A stretch of DNA of 64,000 bases from Microglena sp. YARC (taxonomy: Eukaryota; Chlorophyta; Chlorophyceae; Chlamydomonadales; Chlamydomonadaceae): the NCBI GenBank assembly GCA_022414725.1, contig CM039462.1, positions 178,032,853-178,096,852 of the forward strand, in the 5' to 3' direction. The notes under the pieces were generated by a model. The model ran no database searches. It was not told where the DNA came from and saw only the letters and a list, made by a program, of their open reading frames with translations. Positions 1-9,867 of the stretch are shown here, piece by piece (the first letter of the stretch is position 1; each line of letters begins with the position of its first letter). A program made the position numbers and the translations under genes.

Positions 1-472
1 CGCAAAGCAGCGCACGGGTGAACAGGTCGCAGGAAAATTCGGGCACCACTCAAGCCGGGTAACCTCGGACGGGGGCGGGTGCAGGTGGGTGGTCGGCAGC
101 AGAGAGGCAATCGTTCCTGTGGCTGCGCCGAGAAATCGAGATCCCAGACTGGCTGCCACCTGGGCGACAGGTTGGCAAGATATGGAACCAAAACCCCAAG
201 CGGCTGGGCCAAAAGGCGCCGACCACGCGCCGGGCACGCGCTATACCCTCCACGCTCTTACTACGCTCTACTTTATATATACTGATGATGACTAGCATCT
301 GAGCCCGTCGTCCCGACGGGCGGACCACCCCCGTGGCCACGTCAGCGACAGGTCTCGAAAAATCCAGACCCAAGACTCGCTGCCACCTGGGCGACAGGTC
401 GGCAAGATATGAAACCAAAAGCCCAACCGCCCGAGCCAAAAGCGGCTAAACCCCTGACATGCTACCTTATAT
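1..472 (+). repeat. R1 repeat cluster, left fragment
   Basis: The sequence recurs almost unchanged at 18290-18470, 15690-15890, 16890-17100, 24263-24420 and 34570-34800. A unit holds the hairpin CCCGTCGTCCCGACGGG, the phrase GTGGCCACGTCAGCGACAGG and a TATA-rich end with GAT trinucleotides (283-291). The fragment ends in TAT at 470-472, the target duplication of element A, so it was once joined to 14413 onward. ORFs crossing it are not conserved as proteins. Confidence 0.85.
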
Positions 473-652
473 CACTCGGGGAAGTGACAATTTCGCTAAA
501 TGTAGGCGAAAGACACGATTTGCAGCGGAACTACAGATAAATGTAGGCGAACAGTGGACGAAATGTCTCGACTCACCGCAAACCAGCGATCCCGACAGAC
601 ACCCAGAACTTATCGTAGACTGAAGCGTGACCAATAACTCCTCGATCGCACG

Positions 653-850
653 TTAACAACTGAGTTGTAATACGCGAAGGGGTATGCAGCTTTCTGTCGC
701 TCGAGGGTCTGTTAGCAACCTTTTCGAGGGGTCATTCTTGCGAACCTGCGAAGCTCTGCCAGCGATTCCGAGATAGGGTGAACAATTAGGCAACGAAGTA
801 CTAGCGCGAACTTCTTGTTGGCGAATAGCTTTCATTCGGGAAAAGGTCAC
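653..850 (-). pseudogene. Small ORF conserved between copies A and B
   Basis: This 65-codon minus-strand ORF matches one at 18651-18914 in copy B over about 58 residues, sharing stretches such as ASTSLPNCS and NDPSKRLLTDPRATESC and stopping at the same place. The upstream reading frames differ between copies because of small indels. It could be the last exon of an element gene or simply a frame that drifted without stops. No family was recognised. Low confidence that it is coding. Confidence 0.25.
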
Positions 851-1358
851 CCGAAGTCACCGATGTGCTTTCGCTGCATGCGTCAAAAATGGCGCTGTTG
901 TAGGGCGAAACCAGGACGATTTTAATCACTGTGATGAAAGCCTAAGTCACACTGAAATATTATTGTGGCTTGCGATGACCTGTCAGTGCTCTTACTAATT
1001 TTGATAGATGTTTTCGCAGGGTGTCCTTTCACCAGCCTTTCACGTACGTTAGCCAAGGCGGATTGGACGCGGCATGGCGAAATGGCCGCACGATTAGAGC
1101 CTTTGCAATATGGCCAAGGTAAGCCACGCCAACCTTCATTCTACCTCTCGTACTCCTACAGGATATTCTTCCCTCCCTCGCCTAACGCATGTGTTCGTTA
1201 CTACTTGATATTTTTGGCGTCCTGCTTTGTTACCTCCTTTCTTTCCAGCTTTTTTTTCAGATTACTGCGCAACGTCCTCTGCCGCCTTCCGCATGGACAA
1301 GCGCGGGGTAGTGCGTCAGATTGTTTTTGAAATTTGACCAATGCTCTCGTCCTATCTC

Positions 1359-1625
1359 CTACACAAATTCCCTTACATCGGTGCCGCTAATTCTCGCAAC
1401 CGATCCGTCTATGCTAGACCTGTGTAGGTTGTCAGTGCATCTGCTGGATGCATGGTATCTTGCAGCCAGCGGCCCTTTCGTCGTCAACTCCTCGACCAGG
1501 AAGCCCGGTCGGCGCTGCTGTACTGCCACCGCATGAATAAGCTGCATAAATTGCAGCATCTCGGCAGCCCACCCGACGTTGCTCTGGACACGGTCAAATA
1601 TGGTGGTATGTGGAGTGTACTGTCC
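1359..1625 (-). pseudogene. YqaJ-like nuclease ORF of copy A, C-terminal half (split by element N)
   Basis: Minus-strand reading gives QYTPHTTIFDRVQ, then WAAEMLQFMQLIHAVAVQQ and a further 44 residues to a stop. The same protein is continuous in copy B at 19500-19820, where it follows the nuclease-like motifs. The N-terminal half in copy A resumes at 8818-9021, on the other side of element N. Copy B has a stop just after AVQQL where copy A reads on, so at least one copy has lost or gained a stop. YqaJ-type proteins commonly end in a pattern like T-x-IF-x-V with a later W, as seen here. The family call is inference. Confidence 0.45.
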
Positions 1626-1790
1626 CACGTCGGTATTTAGTACTTCTTTGAGGGTCGTTTGAAACAAAGAAAATCCTGTTTGAATTGTTCGTTTGATTCA
1701 TTCTTAGATTCAATCGGAGATAACCTTGATTCAATCGATCTTTGTTTCCTGTTTGAATCAGTCGGCCATCAAACCTACCGATTGAGATCC

Positions 1791-1940
1791 GTTTGAAACA
1801 AGGTTGGTTGTTTCAAACATGACTCAAACCATGTTCAAATAGATCTTAATCAAGCCGTCATCAACGTGCCCCTTGAAAAAGGTTTGAAACAAGGTTGGTT
1901 GTTTCAAACATGACTCAAACCATGTTCAAATAGATCTGTT
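1791..1940 (+). repeat. Direct repeat in the left subterminal region of N
   Basis: A block of about 56 bp starting GTTTGAAACAAGGTTGGTTG occurs at about 1791 and again at about 1884. Each copy contains inverted GTTTGAAAC and GTTTCAAAC. It belongs to the GTTTGAA-rich left end of element N. Confidence 0.75.
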
Positions 1941-2129
1941 TTTTCGTAAAGCAATGCAAGCACTGAAGACTGAGGGCGCATATTTGGACAGCAGGACTCT
2001 TCGATCTTTGTTACAGAAATTGAAAGCACCATAATGAATGAATCCTTAGATAGTTAAACATGATAGTAATTAGTGATTGAAGAGCTAGATATATATGCTA
2101 CTAAGGAAGTGCAGTTGGCCACGAAGTAG

Positions 2130-3110
2130 TTCCTCAGGTACGAATTGACGAAACTCCAGCATGCTGTGCTTCTTGTTCATCAACGACATCGTCTTCAGCC
2201 TCAAGGTCATAAGCATCCAGGCGTTCTGACGCGAGACCAGTCGCAAGAGTGAGACCTGCAGACAAATGTTCGTTGGTGAGCGTTAGTTGAGATACATTGG
2301 CAGCAATGCGCATTCTTCCGACTTTCAAATAGCAGCCATGGTTCAAACCAAATTCGCTATCTGAATGCGCACCTGTTTTGCACCTCGAGCATTGGAACTC
2401 TTGCGGCTCCATGATGAGCTGGACGATAGGTCGACTTGCTGCAGCTGCCTTAATGCCTGCGGAACAACTCGAAAAAGCGAGTCAGTCAAAGTTGAGACAA
2501 ATTCTGGTCAAGTAAGGCACCACTTGACGAGACGCAAAACGCAGTACCTTAACCGCACGCGCGGGGGCGGAGTAGCAGGTCGCTACAGTCTTGGGTTGAA
2601 GCACAACAATTCCCAAAGCAAAGTACCGCTGAAGCAAAGTGCTCGCGCGTGTAGGTATTGACGGATCTCAGAAGTAATTCGGGAATGGCTGAAGCTATGA
2701 AAGCAAGCTCAGTCCAAGTTAATTCAAGGAAAGCAGGCAGCATGTCGCTATCTGACTGCGCACCTGTTTCACACCTCGAGCATTGGAACTCTTGCGGCTC
2801 CATGATAGGTCATTTTGCTGCAGCTGCCTTAATGCCTGAGACACAACTCTGGTCAAGTAAGGCACCACTTGACGAAACGAAAAATGCAGTACCTTAACCG
2901 CACGCGCCGGCGTGGGCGGAGAAGAAGGTCGCTACAGTCTTGAGTTGAAGCACAACCATTCCCAAAGCAAAGTGCCGCGGAAGCAAAGTGCTCGCGCATG
3001 TAGGTATTGACGGATTTAGGAAGCAATTCGGGAATGGCTGAAGCTATGAATAGATCAGTCCAAGTTAATTCAAGGAAAGCAGGCAGCATGGTGCGCTATT
3101 CTGCAGGAAT
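2130..3110. repeat. Roughly 380-bp duplicated block in N
   Basis: The phrase CTGCAGCTGCCTTAATGCCT starts near 2438 and again near 2818, and the text after each (ending near 2800 and 3090) is about 90 percent alike; a partial third start lies near 2134. Minus-strand ORFs here (MEPQEFQCSRC type) repeat with the block. They show no recognisable domain and are not called as genes. Confidence 0.7.
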
Positions 3111-3329
3111 ATCGCTGAGTCGAGAACCAATTGACGCGCAGTGAACAGTGAAAGCTTGCACAGCCGCTAAGTTGAAGCGCTAACCCATTGCGCTGACCAG
3201 TTTGAACTGTACAGCTTGCAGTACCGCCGTAACCGCACGCGCATGGGCGGAGAAGCAGGTCGCCATATTTGAATCGGATTCTCGGGGCCTGCGCCTGCGG
3301 TGCATGCGGGATCTGCGTCGCAGGACCTA

Positions 3330-4058
3330 GACAACCCTGATGGGGGTCATGCTAATCAAACCTGATGAACAATGGGGGATAATGATCCCGAAACTTCTCA
3401 TGTACCCAAATATGATTATTCCGATTCTGGAAAACAAAAGATCATAACCAGATTCAAAGGGACGAGGAAGTTCTGAGCTTAGAGAACTGGTTACACATCC
3501 GCGCCTTTCGAACAGCGACCAGTTGGGACCCTGCACACCAGTAGGCTATCCTCCACTATGATTATGGTTTCTAAACTTCTCATGTACCTATATATGATTA
3601 TTTAGATTCAGGAAAACAAAAGATCATAACCAGATTCGAAGGGACGAGGAAGTTCTGAGCTTAGAGAACTGGTTACAGATCCGTGCCTTTCGAACGGCGA
3701 CCAGTTGGGACCCTGCACGCCAGTAGGCTATCCTACACCTAGATAATGGTTTCTAAACTTCTTAGGTACCTATATATGATTATATCGATTCAGGAAACAA
3801 AATATCATAACCAGAATCGAAGGGACGGGGAAGTTCTGAGCTTAGAGAACTAGTTACAGATCCGCGCCTTTCGAACAGCTACCAGTTGGGACCCTGCACG
3901 CCAGTAGGCTATCCTACACTACGATAATGGTTTCTAAACTTCTTAGGTACCTATATCTGATAAATTAGATTCAGGTAAACAAAATGTCATAACCAGATTC
4001 GAAGGGACGGGGAAGTTCTGAGCTTAGAGAACTGGTTACAGATCCGCGCCTTTCGAAC
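3330..4058 (-). repeat. About 182-bp satellite array, reverse orientation
   Basis: Four units spaced about 182 bp, each with TTCTGAGCTTAGAGAACTGG. Reverse-complemented, the unit matches the array that starts at 4059, for example CTCAGAACTTCCTCGT and TTTTCCTGAATC. The two arrays meet head to head. Confidence 0.85.
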
Positions 4059-5298
4059 AGCGCAGATCGGCAACTACTGATTTAAACTCAGAACTTCCTC
4101 GTTCCTTCGAATCTGCTTCTGATCTTTGGTTTTCCTGAATCGGACTGATCACATATAGGCACCTGACAAGTTCAGGGACCATTTTCCTACTGTAGGATAG
4201 TTTATGGGGTTCAGGATCTTAACTGGTTACGGTTTTAAAGAGCGCAGATCGGTAACTACTGATGTAAACTCAGAACTTCCTCGTTCCTTCGAATCTGCTT
4301 CTGATCTTTGGTTTTCCTGAATCGGACTGATCACATATAGGCACCTGACAAGTTCAGGGACCATTTTCCTACTGTAGGATAGTCTATGGGGGTCAGGATC
4401 TCAACTGGTTACGGTTTAAACAGCGCAGATCGGTAACTACTGATGTAAACTCAGAACTTCCTCGTTCCTTCGAATCTGCTTCTGATCTTTGGTTTTCCTG
4501 AATCGGACTGATCACATATAGGTACCTGACAAGTTCAGGGACCATTTTCCTACTGTAGGATAGTTTATGGGGTTCAGGATCTCAACTGGTTACGGTTTAA
4601 ACAGCGCAGATCGGTAACTACTGATTTAAACTCAGAACTTCCTCGTTCCTTCGAATCTGCTTCTGATCTTTGGTTTTCCTGAATCGGACTGATCACATAT
4701 AGGCACCTGACAAGTTCAGGGACCATTTTCCTACTGTAGGATAGTTTATGGGGTTCAGGATCTCAACTGGTTACGGTTTAAAGAGCGCAGATCGGTAACT
4801 ACTGATGTAAACTCAGAACTTCCTCGTTCCTTCGAATCTGCTTCTGATCTTTGGTTTTCCTGAATCGGACTGATCCCATATGGGCACCTGACAAGTTCAG
4901 GGACCATTTTCCTACTGTAGGATAGTTTATGGGGTTCAGGATCTCAACTGGTTACGGTTTAAAGAGCGCAGATCGGTAACTACTGATGTAAACTCAGAAC
5001 TTCCTCGTTCCTTCGAATCTGCTTCTGATCTTTGGTTTTCCTGAATCGGACTGATCACATATAGGTACCTGACAAGTTCAGGGACCATTTTCCTACTGTA
5101 GGATAGTCTATGGGGGTCAGGATCTCAACTGGTTACGGTTTAAACAGCGCAGATCGGTAACTACTGATTTGAACTCAGAACTTCCTCGTTCCTTCGAATC
5201 TGCTTCTGATCTTTGGTTTTCCTGAATCGGACTGATCCCATATGGGTACCTGACAAGTTCAGGGACCATTTTCCTACTGTAGGATAGTCTATGGGGGT
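4059..5298 (+). repeat. About 180-bp satellite array, forward orientation
   Basis: About seven units of 179-181 bp, each with GCGCAGATCGGTAACTACTG and TTCCTCGTTCCTTCGAATCT. Units differ by few substitutions, so the array is young. The ORF over 5117-5311 is a by-product of the repeat. Confidence 0.9.
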
Positions 5299-5831
5299 AT
5301 GTTATAAACATGTTTTATTACATTGATGACCTCTTTGACATATATTCCAAAGCATCCCTTATTCATATCTAAGTCTATCTAACTTAAAGGAAGTACGGTA
5401 TGCAAAGATTTGAATAGTTATTCATTAAATAATGCAGTTGTATTCACTGCTGAAATTGGGCCGAAATACCTACGGTTAATAAGCAATATAGACCCTTGTG
5501 CTAACCGTATATTCCCTTTCCTACCCTTGCTGGCCCTTCACCGTTGGTTCCTCTCTTCCCTGTTCCAATAAATCCGGGACGCGAACTGTTGTAGTGCTAG
5601 CTGGACTGTTGTTCCAAGCAACCGTGTACCGTACTCCTGTCCGGCTCTCAGCTGTCCCCGCGCCCAGTAGAAGATCCCTGGCAACGGAGCCCACGCACGC
5701 CAAACCCCTGAACCCACAAACTGAACCGGCCAAGTGCAATTCGAGCAACCAGATTGTAAACTCGCATTCTGAAACGCTACGCTACGATCCTCCTCTTCCT
5801 CTTTTTTTCTTCACTTCGACTGGAGACAACT

Positions 5832-5924
5832 ACTAACGAGGCAACGATCACAAGGCATACATGCATCGGTGAGCAGCCCTGGTCGCCAACTGCATCTTGG
5901 CCTTGTGATCGTTGCCTCGTTAGT
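5832..5924. repeat. 24-bp perfect inverted repeat just upstream of the H3 exon
   Basis: ACTAACGAGGCAACGATCAC with its last four bases at 5832-5855 is matched by its reverse complement at 5901-5924, with a 45-bp loop. It lies directly before the first recognised H3 codons and may sit in the preceding intron, or may be where the gene copy was joined to unrelated DNA. Confidence 0.8.
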
Positions 5925-5929
5925 GCAAG

Positions 5930-6512
5930 CTGCTCCTCGTAGATACACGAGGCTAGTTCGACAAATTGTACAAGATTTCGGAAATTACAGAATCCAAGCA
6001 GGGGCAAATTTGGCCCTTCAGGAAGCGACAGAGGCCTACTTGGTGGGCCTCTTCGAGAACACTAATCTGGCGGCTATACATGCCAAGCGGGTAACCATTA
6101 TGCCCAAGGATATGCAGGTGCGCTATCTACAGGGGTTGGGGGTGGGGTGGGGGGTGGGTGGGCGGGGTGGGGGGTAAGAGTTGGATCCACACAAAATATG
6201 CTGCAGCTTCTGGGCAGATCCCTAGGTGGGCAGTTGGCCTTTGGTAAAAATATGCTGCAGCTGCTGGGACCCGTACACGACAAAAACACAACAGTACACT
6301 ACACTACACTACACAACAGTACACAACACTATACAACACTACACAACACTACACAACACTACACAACACTATAGAACAAGGGGTTGGGAGGGGAATGGGG
6401 GGGGGGGGGGGGGGGGGGGGACTGAGCTACTTGAAACACTCACTCATTCACTAACTTTGATGTCTGTTTCCACTTGCAGCTCGCTCGGAGGATTCGAGGG
6501 GAGCGAAACTAG
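5930..6512 (+). CDS. Histone H3-like protein, C-terminal half, two exons, inside element N
   Basis: Exon 5930-6117 reads [13 protein letters not shown], then [19 protein letters not shown] and [26 protein letters not shown] donor at 6118 and a CACTTGCAG acceptor ending at 6479 join it in frame to [10 protein letters not shown] and a TAG at 6510-6512. That covers the histone-fold helices and C-terminus of H3, a core nucleosome protein. The N-terminal tail and alpha-N helix were not found with certainty; a weak RRSLAT phrase near 5670 recalls the RKQLAT of H3 tails but proves nothing. Differences from canonical H3: the QDFKTD loop holding K79 is QDFGN-Y and one residue shorter, the usual Cys before AIHAKR is Ala, and the end is GERN. 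It lacks the longer loop 1 of centromeric H3. It may be a variant H3 or a captured, 5'-incomplete copy. Confidence 0.85.
6290..6420 (+). repeat. ACACT-type microsatellite and poly-G in the H3 intron
   Basis: Within the intron 6118-6479, a run of short ACACA/ACACT units (about 6290-6372) is followed by an uninterrupted G tract (about 6397-6420). The G tract could form G-quadruplex DNA or RNA. The splice acceptor lies 59 bp downstream of it. Confidence 0.85.
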
Positions 6513-7410
6513 GACTTGGCAAGAAGTTGTGGTGAGTTATGCTTTCATGCCTGAACCACCCTCATGTAACAACTTAATGAATGCATGTTACTTATCAATA
6601 ATATCATAATATGGCTTAGCTGAACCTACCCATACTGTAGCCCGATAAGCGCCCTTGAGGCTGCTTGCTACAGAATGGGCGGGAGATGCAATTTGCCTTG
6701 TATGGTATGCCTTAACCACCCTCATGTAACAACTTAATTAATGCATGTTACTTATCAATAATATCAGAATATGGCTTAGCTGAACCTACCCATACTGTAG
6801 CCCGATAAGCGCCTTGAGGCTGCTTGCTACATAATGGGCGGGAGATGCGATTTGCCTTGTATGGTATGCCTGAACCACCCTCATGTAACAACTTAATTAA
6901 TGCATGTTACTTATCAATAATATCATAATATGGCTTAGCTGAACCTACCCATACTGTAGCCCGATAAGCGCCCTTGAGGCTGCTTGCTACAGAATGGGCG
7001 GGAGATGCGATTTGCCTTGTATGGTATGCCTGAACCACCCTCATGTAACAACTTAATTAATGCATGTCAGTAATAAAAAATATGGCTTAGCTGCACCTGC
7101 CCATTATGTGGCCGCATAAGCGCCCTTGAGGCTGCTTGCTACAAAATGGGTGGTCAATGCGTTTAGCCATGTATGCATCCACCACCCTCTGCACACACTT
7201 AAGTCACCAACATGATAAGTGCAGCACATTCTAAGCAGCATTATCTTACTCATTCTAATATTTTTCCCTTGCAGGTCATTCATGAATGCTGGCTGTTGGG
7301 AGCAAGTAAAGGACGAATATGCAGTAGTGGAGCTGCCTGGAAGCTGCCATCATGTGGTGCCAAGCTTAGCCAATGGGATATTAAGGCATGTTAGTGCCCT
7401 GAATATATAG
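6480..7410 (+). other. Probable H3 3'UTR with an intron
   Basis: After the H3 stop the exon reads on to 6531, where GTGAGT offers a good donor; CCCTTGCAG ending at 7274 offers an acceptor, and a possible untranslated exon starts at 7275. The intron (6532-7274) is filled by a tandem array. No replication-dependent histone stem-loop is seen after the stop, so a polyadenylated transcript would be expected. Splicing is inferred from signals only. Confidence 0.4.
6541..7190 (+). repeat. About 160-bp tandem repeat, four units
   Basis: Units start CCTGAACCACCCTCATGTAA near 6550, 6710, 6870 and 7030. The first three are nearly identical and the fourth is diverged. The array lies in the presumed 3'UTR intron of the H3 gene. 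Confidence 0.85.
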
Positions 7411-7443
7411 TAGCATGGAGCAGTAATCATAGGGTGACTTTAG

Positions 7444-7535
7444 TTTGGGTTTTGTTTATGAGGGTTTAAAGGTACTGCCTGTCCTTGTTGACCAGGACAG
7501 GCAGTACCTTTAAACCCTCATACAAAAAACCCAAA
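7444..7535. repeat. 41-bp inverted repeat, strong hairpin
   Basis: The arm 7444-7484 and its reverse complement 7495-7535 differ at about two positions and enclose a 10-base loop. The core is GGTACTGCCTGTCC against GGACAGGCAGTACC. It could be a tiny foldback insertion or a folded RNA. Confidence 0.85.
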
Positions 7536-7734
7536 AATTTAATTTGAAATTTCAAGCACAGCAGTAGATAGGCCTATTATCCCTTCCACCACCTTGGACA
7601 ATAGCCGGGCCTGGTAGTTGACAATATACAGCCTTCTTGTGCGATACCCACGAGAGCACTGTATTGTATTCATCAATTGTGCGATACCCACAACGATGAA
7701 TACTTTCCCTACAACTGAATTAGACCTAACTTCC

Positions 7735-8115
7735 AGCCAGCTCCATTAGGTTGTACAGCTTCCAGCCATGGGTTGTACAGCTTCCAGCTAGCTCCTTAGG
7801 TTGTAGAACTTCCAGCCAGCTTCAATAGACTTTCACTTTGTGTGACAGGTTGTACAGCTTCTAGCCAGATCCATTAGGTTGTACAGCTTCCAGCCAGCTG
7901 CATTAGGTTGTACAGCTTCTAGCCAGCTCCATTAGGTTGTAGAGCTTCCAGCCAGCTCCATTAGACTTTCACTTGTGTGGCAGGTTGTAAAGCTTCCACC
8001 CAGCTCCATTAGGTTGTACAGCTTCCAGCCAGCTCCATAAGACTTTCACTTTGTGTGCCAGGTTGTATAGCTTCCAGCCAGCTCCATTAGGCTGTCTCTC
8101 TGTATATTAGGTTGT
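7735..8115 (+). repeat. GTTGTACAGCTTCCAGCCAG tandem repeats
   Basis: A unit of about 29 bp (GTTGTACAGCTTCCAGCCAG then CTCCATTAG) is repeated with longer units that carry ACTTTCACTTTGTGTG. Copies are imperfect. No coding sense is seen. Confidence 0.8.
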
Positions 8116-8288
8116 TGTGTAGCTTCGAGCCAGCTAAGCCGTCCTCAGCAGGAAAATTAAATATATGATACCAATTTGTTTTCTGGCATTATATTTGTTT
8201 CCTTTCTTGTAAAAGTTTCTTTCCTACCATTGTCCAAAGTGCGAGTACTTAAACACGCACCCTACTTGGGCTGTTTCCAAACTCCTAC

Positions 8289-8412
8289 ATTCAACTTCAA
8301 CTTGGTTACATAGCCAGACTTCAACTTGGTTACATAGCCAGACTTCAACTTGGTTACGTAGCCAGACTTCAACTTGGTTACATAGCCAGACTTCAACTTG
8401 GTTACATAGCCA
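8289..8412 (+). repeat. 24-bp tandem repeat, five copies
   Basis: The unit is CTTCAACTTGGTTACATAGC plus CAGA. Because 24 is a multiple of three, the minus strand stays open with an eight-residue repeat (KLKSGYVT); this looks like a property of the repeat, not a gene. Confidence 0.85.
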
Positions 8413-8817
8413 GTTGTGACACTTGAGATTACAGCCATCATCTTGCTATCACCTACACCCCACCCTAGATTTTTGTCTAGCCAATGAAAGCACAACTAAT
8501 GTACTACAAGGTACGGATTTGTGCCGGTTATCGCTAGGCGCTCGCCCGCCTCGGATTCAAAGCTTCCTACCTCTCGGCAGCCTACATATGGGAGCTTAGC
8601 TACATTTCGAAGTGCAATATCTTCGACCACCTTGAATTCCGTTTGATATTGTCTTGATTGACTTCCGTCTGATTCAATGAATAAGCTGCTTGAATTGAAT
8701 CACTGATTCAAACTGTTTTCAAGGTACCCTGATTCAAGGGGAAAACCGCTTGATAGGGGTTCATTGATTCAAACCAGTTGATTCAAACGATTTCAAAGGT
8801 CTGCCTAAATACCGACG

Positions 8818-9311
8818 CAGGAGCATGGCTTCAGCTTGGGGTGGCAGCATGATTAGTTGAAACTGTGCAAAGTAGGATGCTGGGACAACTTGCTCCCAAC
8901 TCTTATGTGAGTCATACTTCCACCTGTTCTCTCCTGGGCCTGAGTAGAGCTTGAAAGGACATGGGGCCTTACACTCTAGTGGGATCATGCACTGCCCTGG
9001 CTGCATGGTGCCCTTGAGCATTGTATCAGGAGATCATGCGTGGCAGTTATCCCTTGAGACCCTGCATGATAGATGGTGGTAGCACTGTGTGTATTTGGCT
9101 GACGCACTAGACCCATGTCCATGGCATGCATCTTCACATTGGGTTCACTCGTAGTGGTTGTGGTAGTCTTGGAACGTTGCCTCTTGCGTTGTGGTGGAGA
9201 CTGGTTCTCCTTGCTTTGCTGGGTGTTGGGTGACAGTCCAACCTTGTCTTTATGCTTGGGTCTTTCGGATCCATTCTGCATGGTAAACTCAGGCAAGTGT
9301 GGACAATGCAA
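8818..9311 (-). pseudogene. YqaJ-like nuclease ORF of copy A, N-terminal half
   Basis: Minus-strand 9021-8818 reads LECKAPCPFKLYSG and later VPASYFAQFQLIMLPPQAE, ending MLL at the N insertion point. E-x-K followed by Y-x-x-Q-x-Q is the arrangement of YqaJ/lambda-exonuclease-type PD-(D/E)XK nucleases. A second frame at 9311-8985 is open in both A and B; it has a basic, Thr-rich stretch (PPQRKRQRSKTTTTTT, like a nuclear localisation signal) and may be the preceding exon, joined by a short intron near 9000. Insertion of N separates these parts from the C-terminal half at 1359-1625, so the gene is dead in this copy. Confidence 0.45.
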
Positions 9312-9447
9312 GGCTGGGGTAGGACCTGAGGTTCAGGTACCTAAGCTTGAGGCAGGTTGTACTTCCAGGGGGATCTCCCTACCAATACGCAAAAACAACA
9401 CAAAGGGTGTCAATATATGTAACTATGCCCGCCCTTCTTTTTTGCAG

Positions 9448-9490
9448 GGACCCATGCTCTGTGTGGAAGCGGTCTGAAGGTTGCTTGCAG
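9448..9490 (+). pseudogene. Small plus-strand exon candidate in copy A
   Basis: It is preceded by CTTTTTTGCAG and followed by GTAGGG, and read in one frame gives DPCSVWKRSEGCLQ. The same acceptor-plus-exon start (GGACC-ATGCTCTGT) recurs at 9868, so this is a tandem duplicate of that exon start. In copy B the homologous frame has a TAG after DPCSVW, and the phase does not fit the next exon, so it is probably skipped or decayed. Confidence 0.3.
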
Positions 9491-9867
9491 GTAGGGTTTC
9501 ACAACAATGTGGCCTAGGGAATTCTGACTTGATCACATGCCTAAATAGTGTCCACCTGCTTGCATGCCTCCTTTCGTGCATGCCTGTCTGTATGCCTGCC
9601 TTTTTATCTTCCTCCCTAGTGACTGATTGGCTGACTATCTGGATGGTGACTTCTGCTTGGAGGTGCTAGGCATAGAGTGTTCAGCCCATGGGAAAGTGGC
9701 TTGGTTGCCTGCCTGCATGCCTGTCTGTTGCACGCATGTTTACTTGCTTGTCTGTCTGCTTGAGCGCTTGGCCATTGTTGACACAGGAGAAGAGGGTTTA
9801 ACCTCTCATCAAAAATGAAGTAAAGGGTGCTACATAATTTAACTATGCCTGCATTCTGTATTTGCAG

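Larger units (their letters stand above)
1628..8817. mobile_element. Element N: 7.19-kb TIR element nested in A, carrying a histone H3 gene part
   Basis: The left end CGTCGGTATTTAG is repeated inverted at the right end, followed by a looser match that shares TCGTTTGAA. The flanks are CA at 1626-1627 and 8818-8819. Copy B has a single CA at the homologous empty site near 19618, so this is an insertion and not a deletion in B. A CA duplication suits no common superfamily exactly. Both ends are rich in GTTTGAA and GATTCAA motifs (1640-1940 and 8640-8800), likely subterminal binding repeats. The interior holds 180-bp satellites, the H3 exons, long hairpins and short tandem arrays. No transposase was recognised. 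Confidence 0.8.

Noticed and set aside
965..1330. Plus-strand ORF with hydrophobic stretches in copy A
   Set aside because: The homologous region in copy B (19063-19308) is shifted in frame and keeps only a short match, so it is unlikely to be coding.
5498..5836. Upstream ORF as the H3 N-terminal tail
   Set aside because: Only a weak RRSLAT resemblance; no KQTAR-type tail, no alpha-N helix and no convincing splice to the H3 exon.
8520..8600. Possible tRNA or structured RNA around CGCTAGGCGCTCGCCCGCC
   Set aside because: GC-rich but with no cloverleaf and no A or B box in the right spacing.
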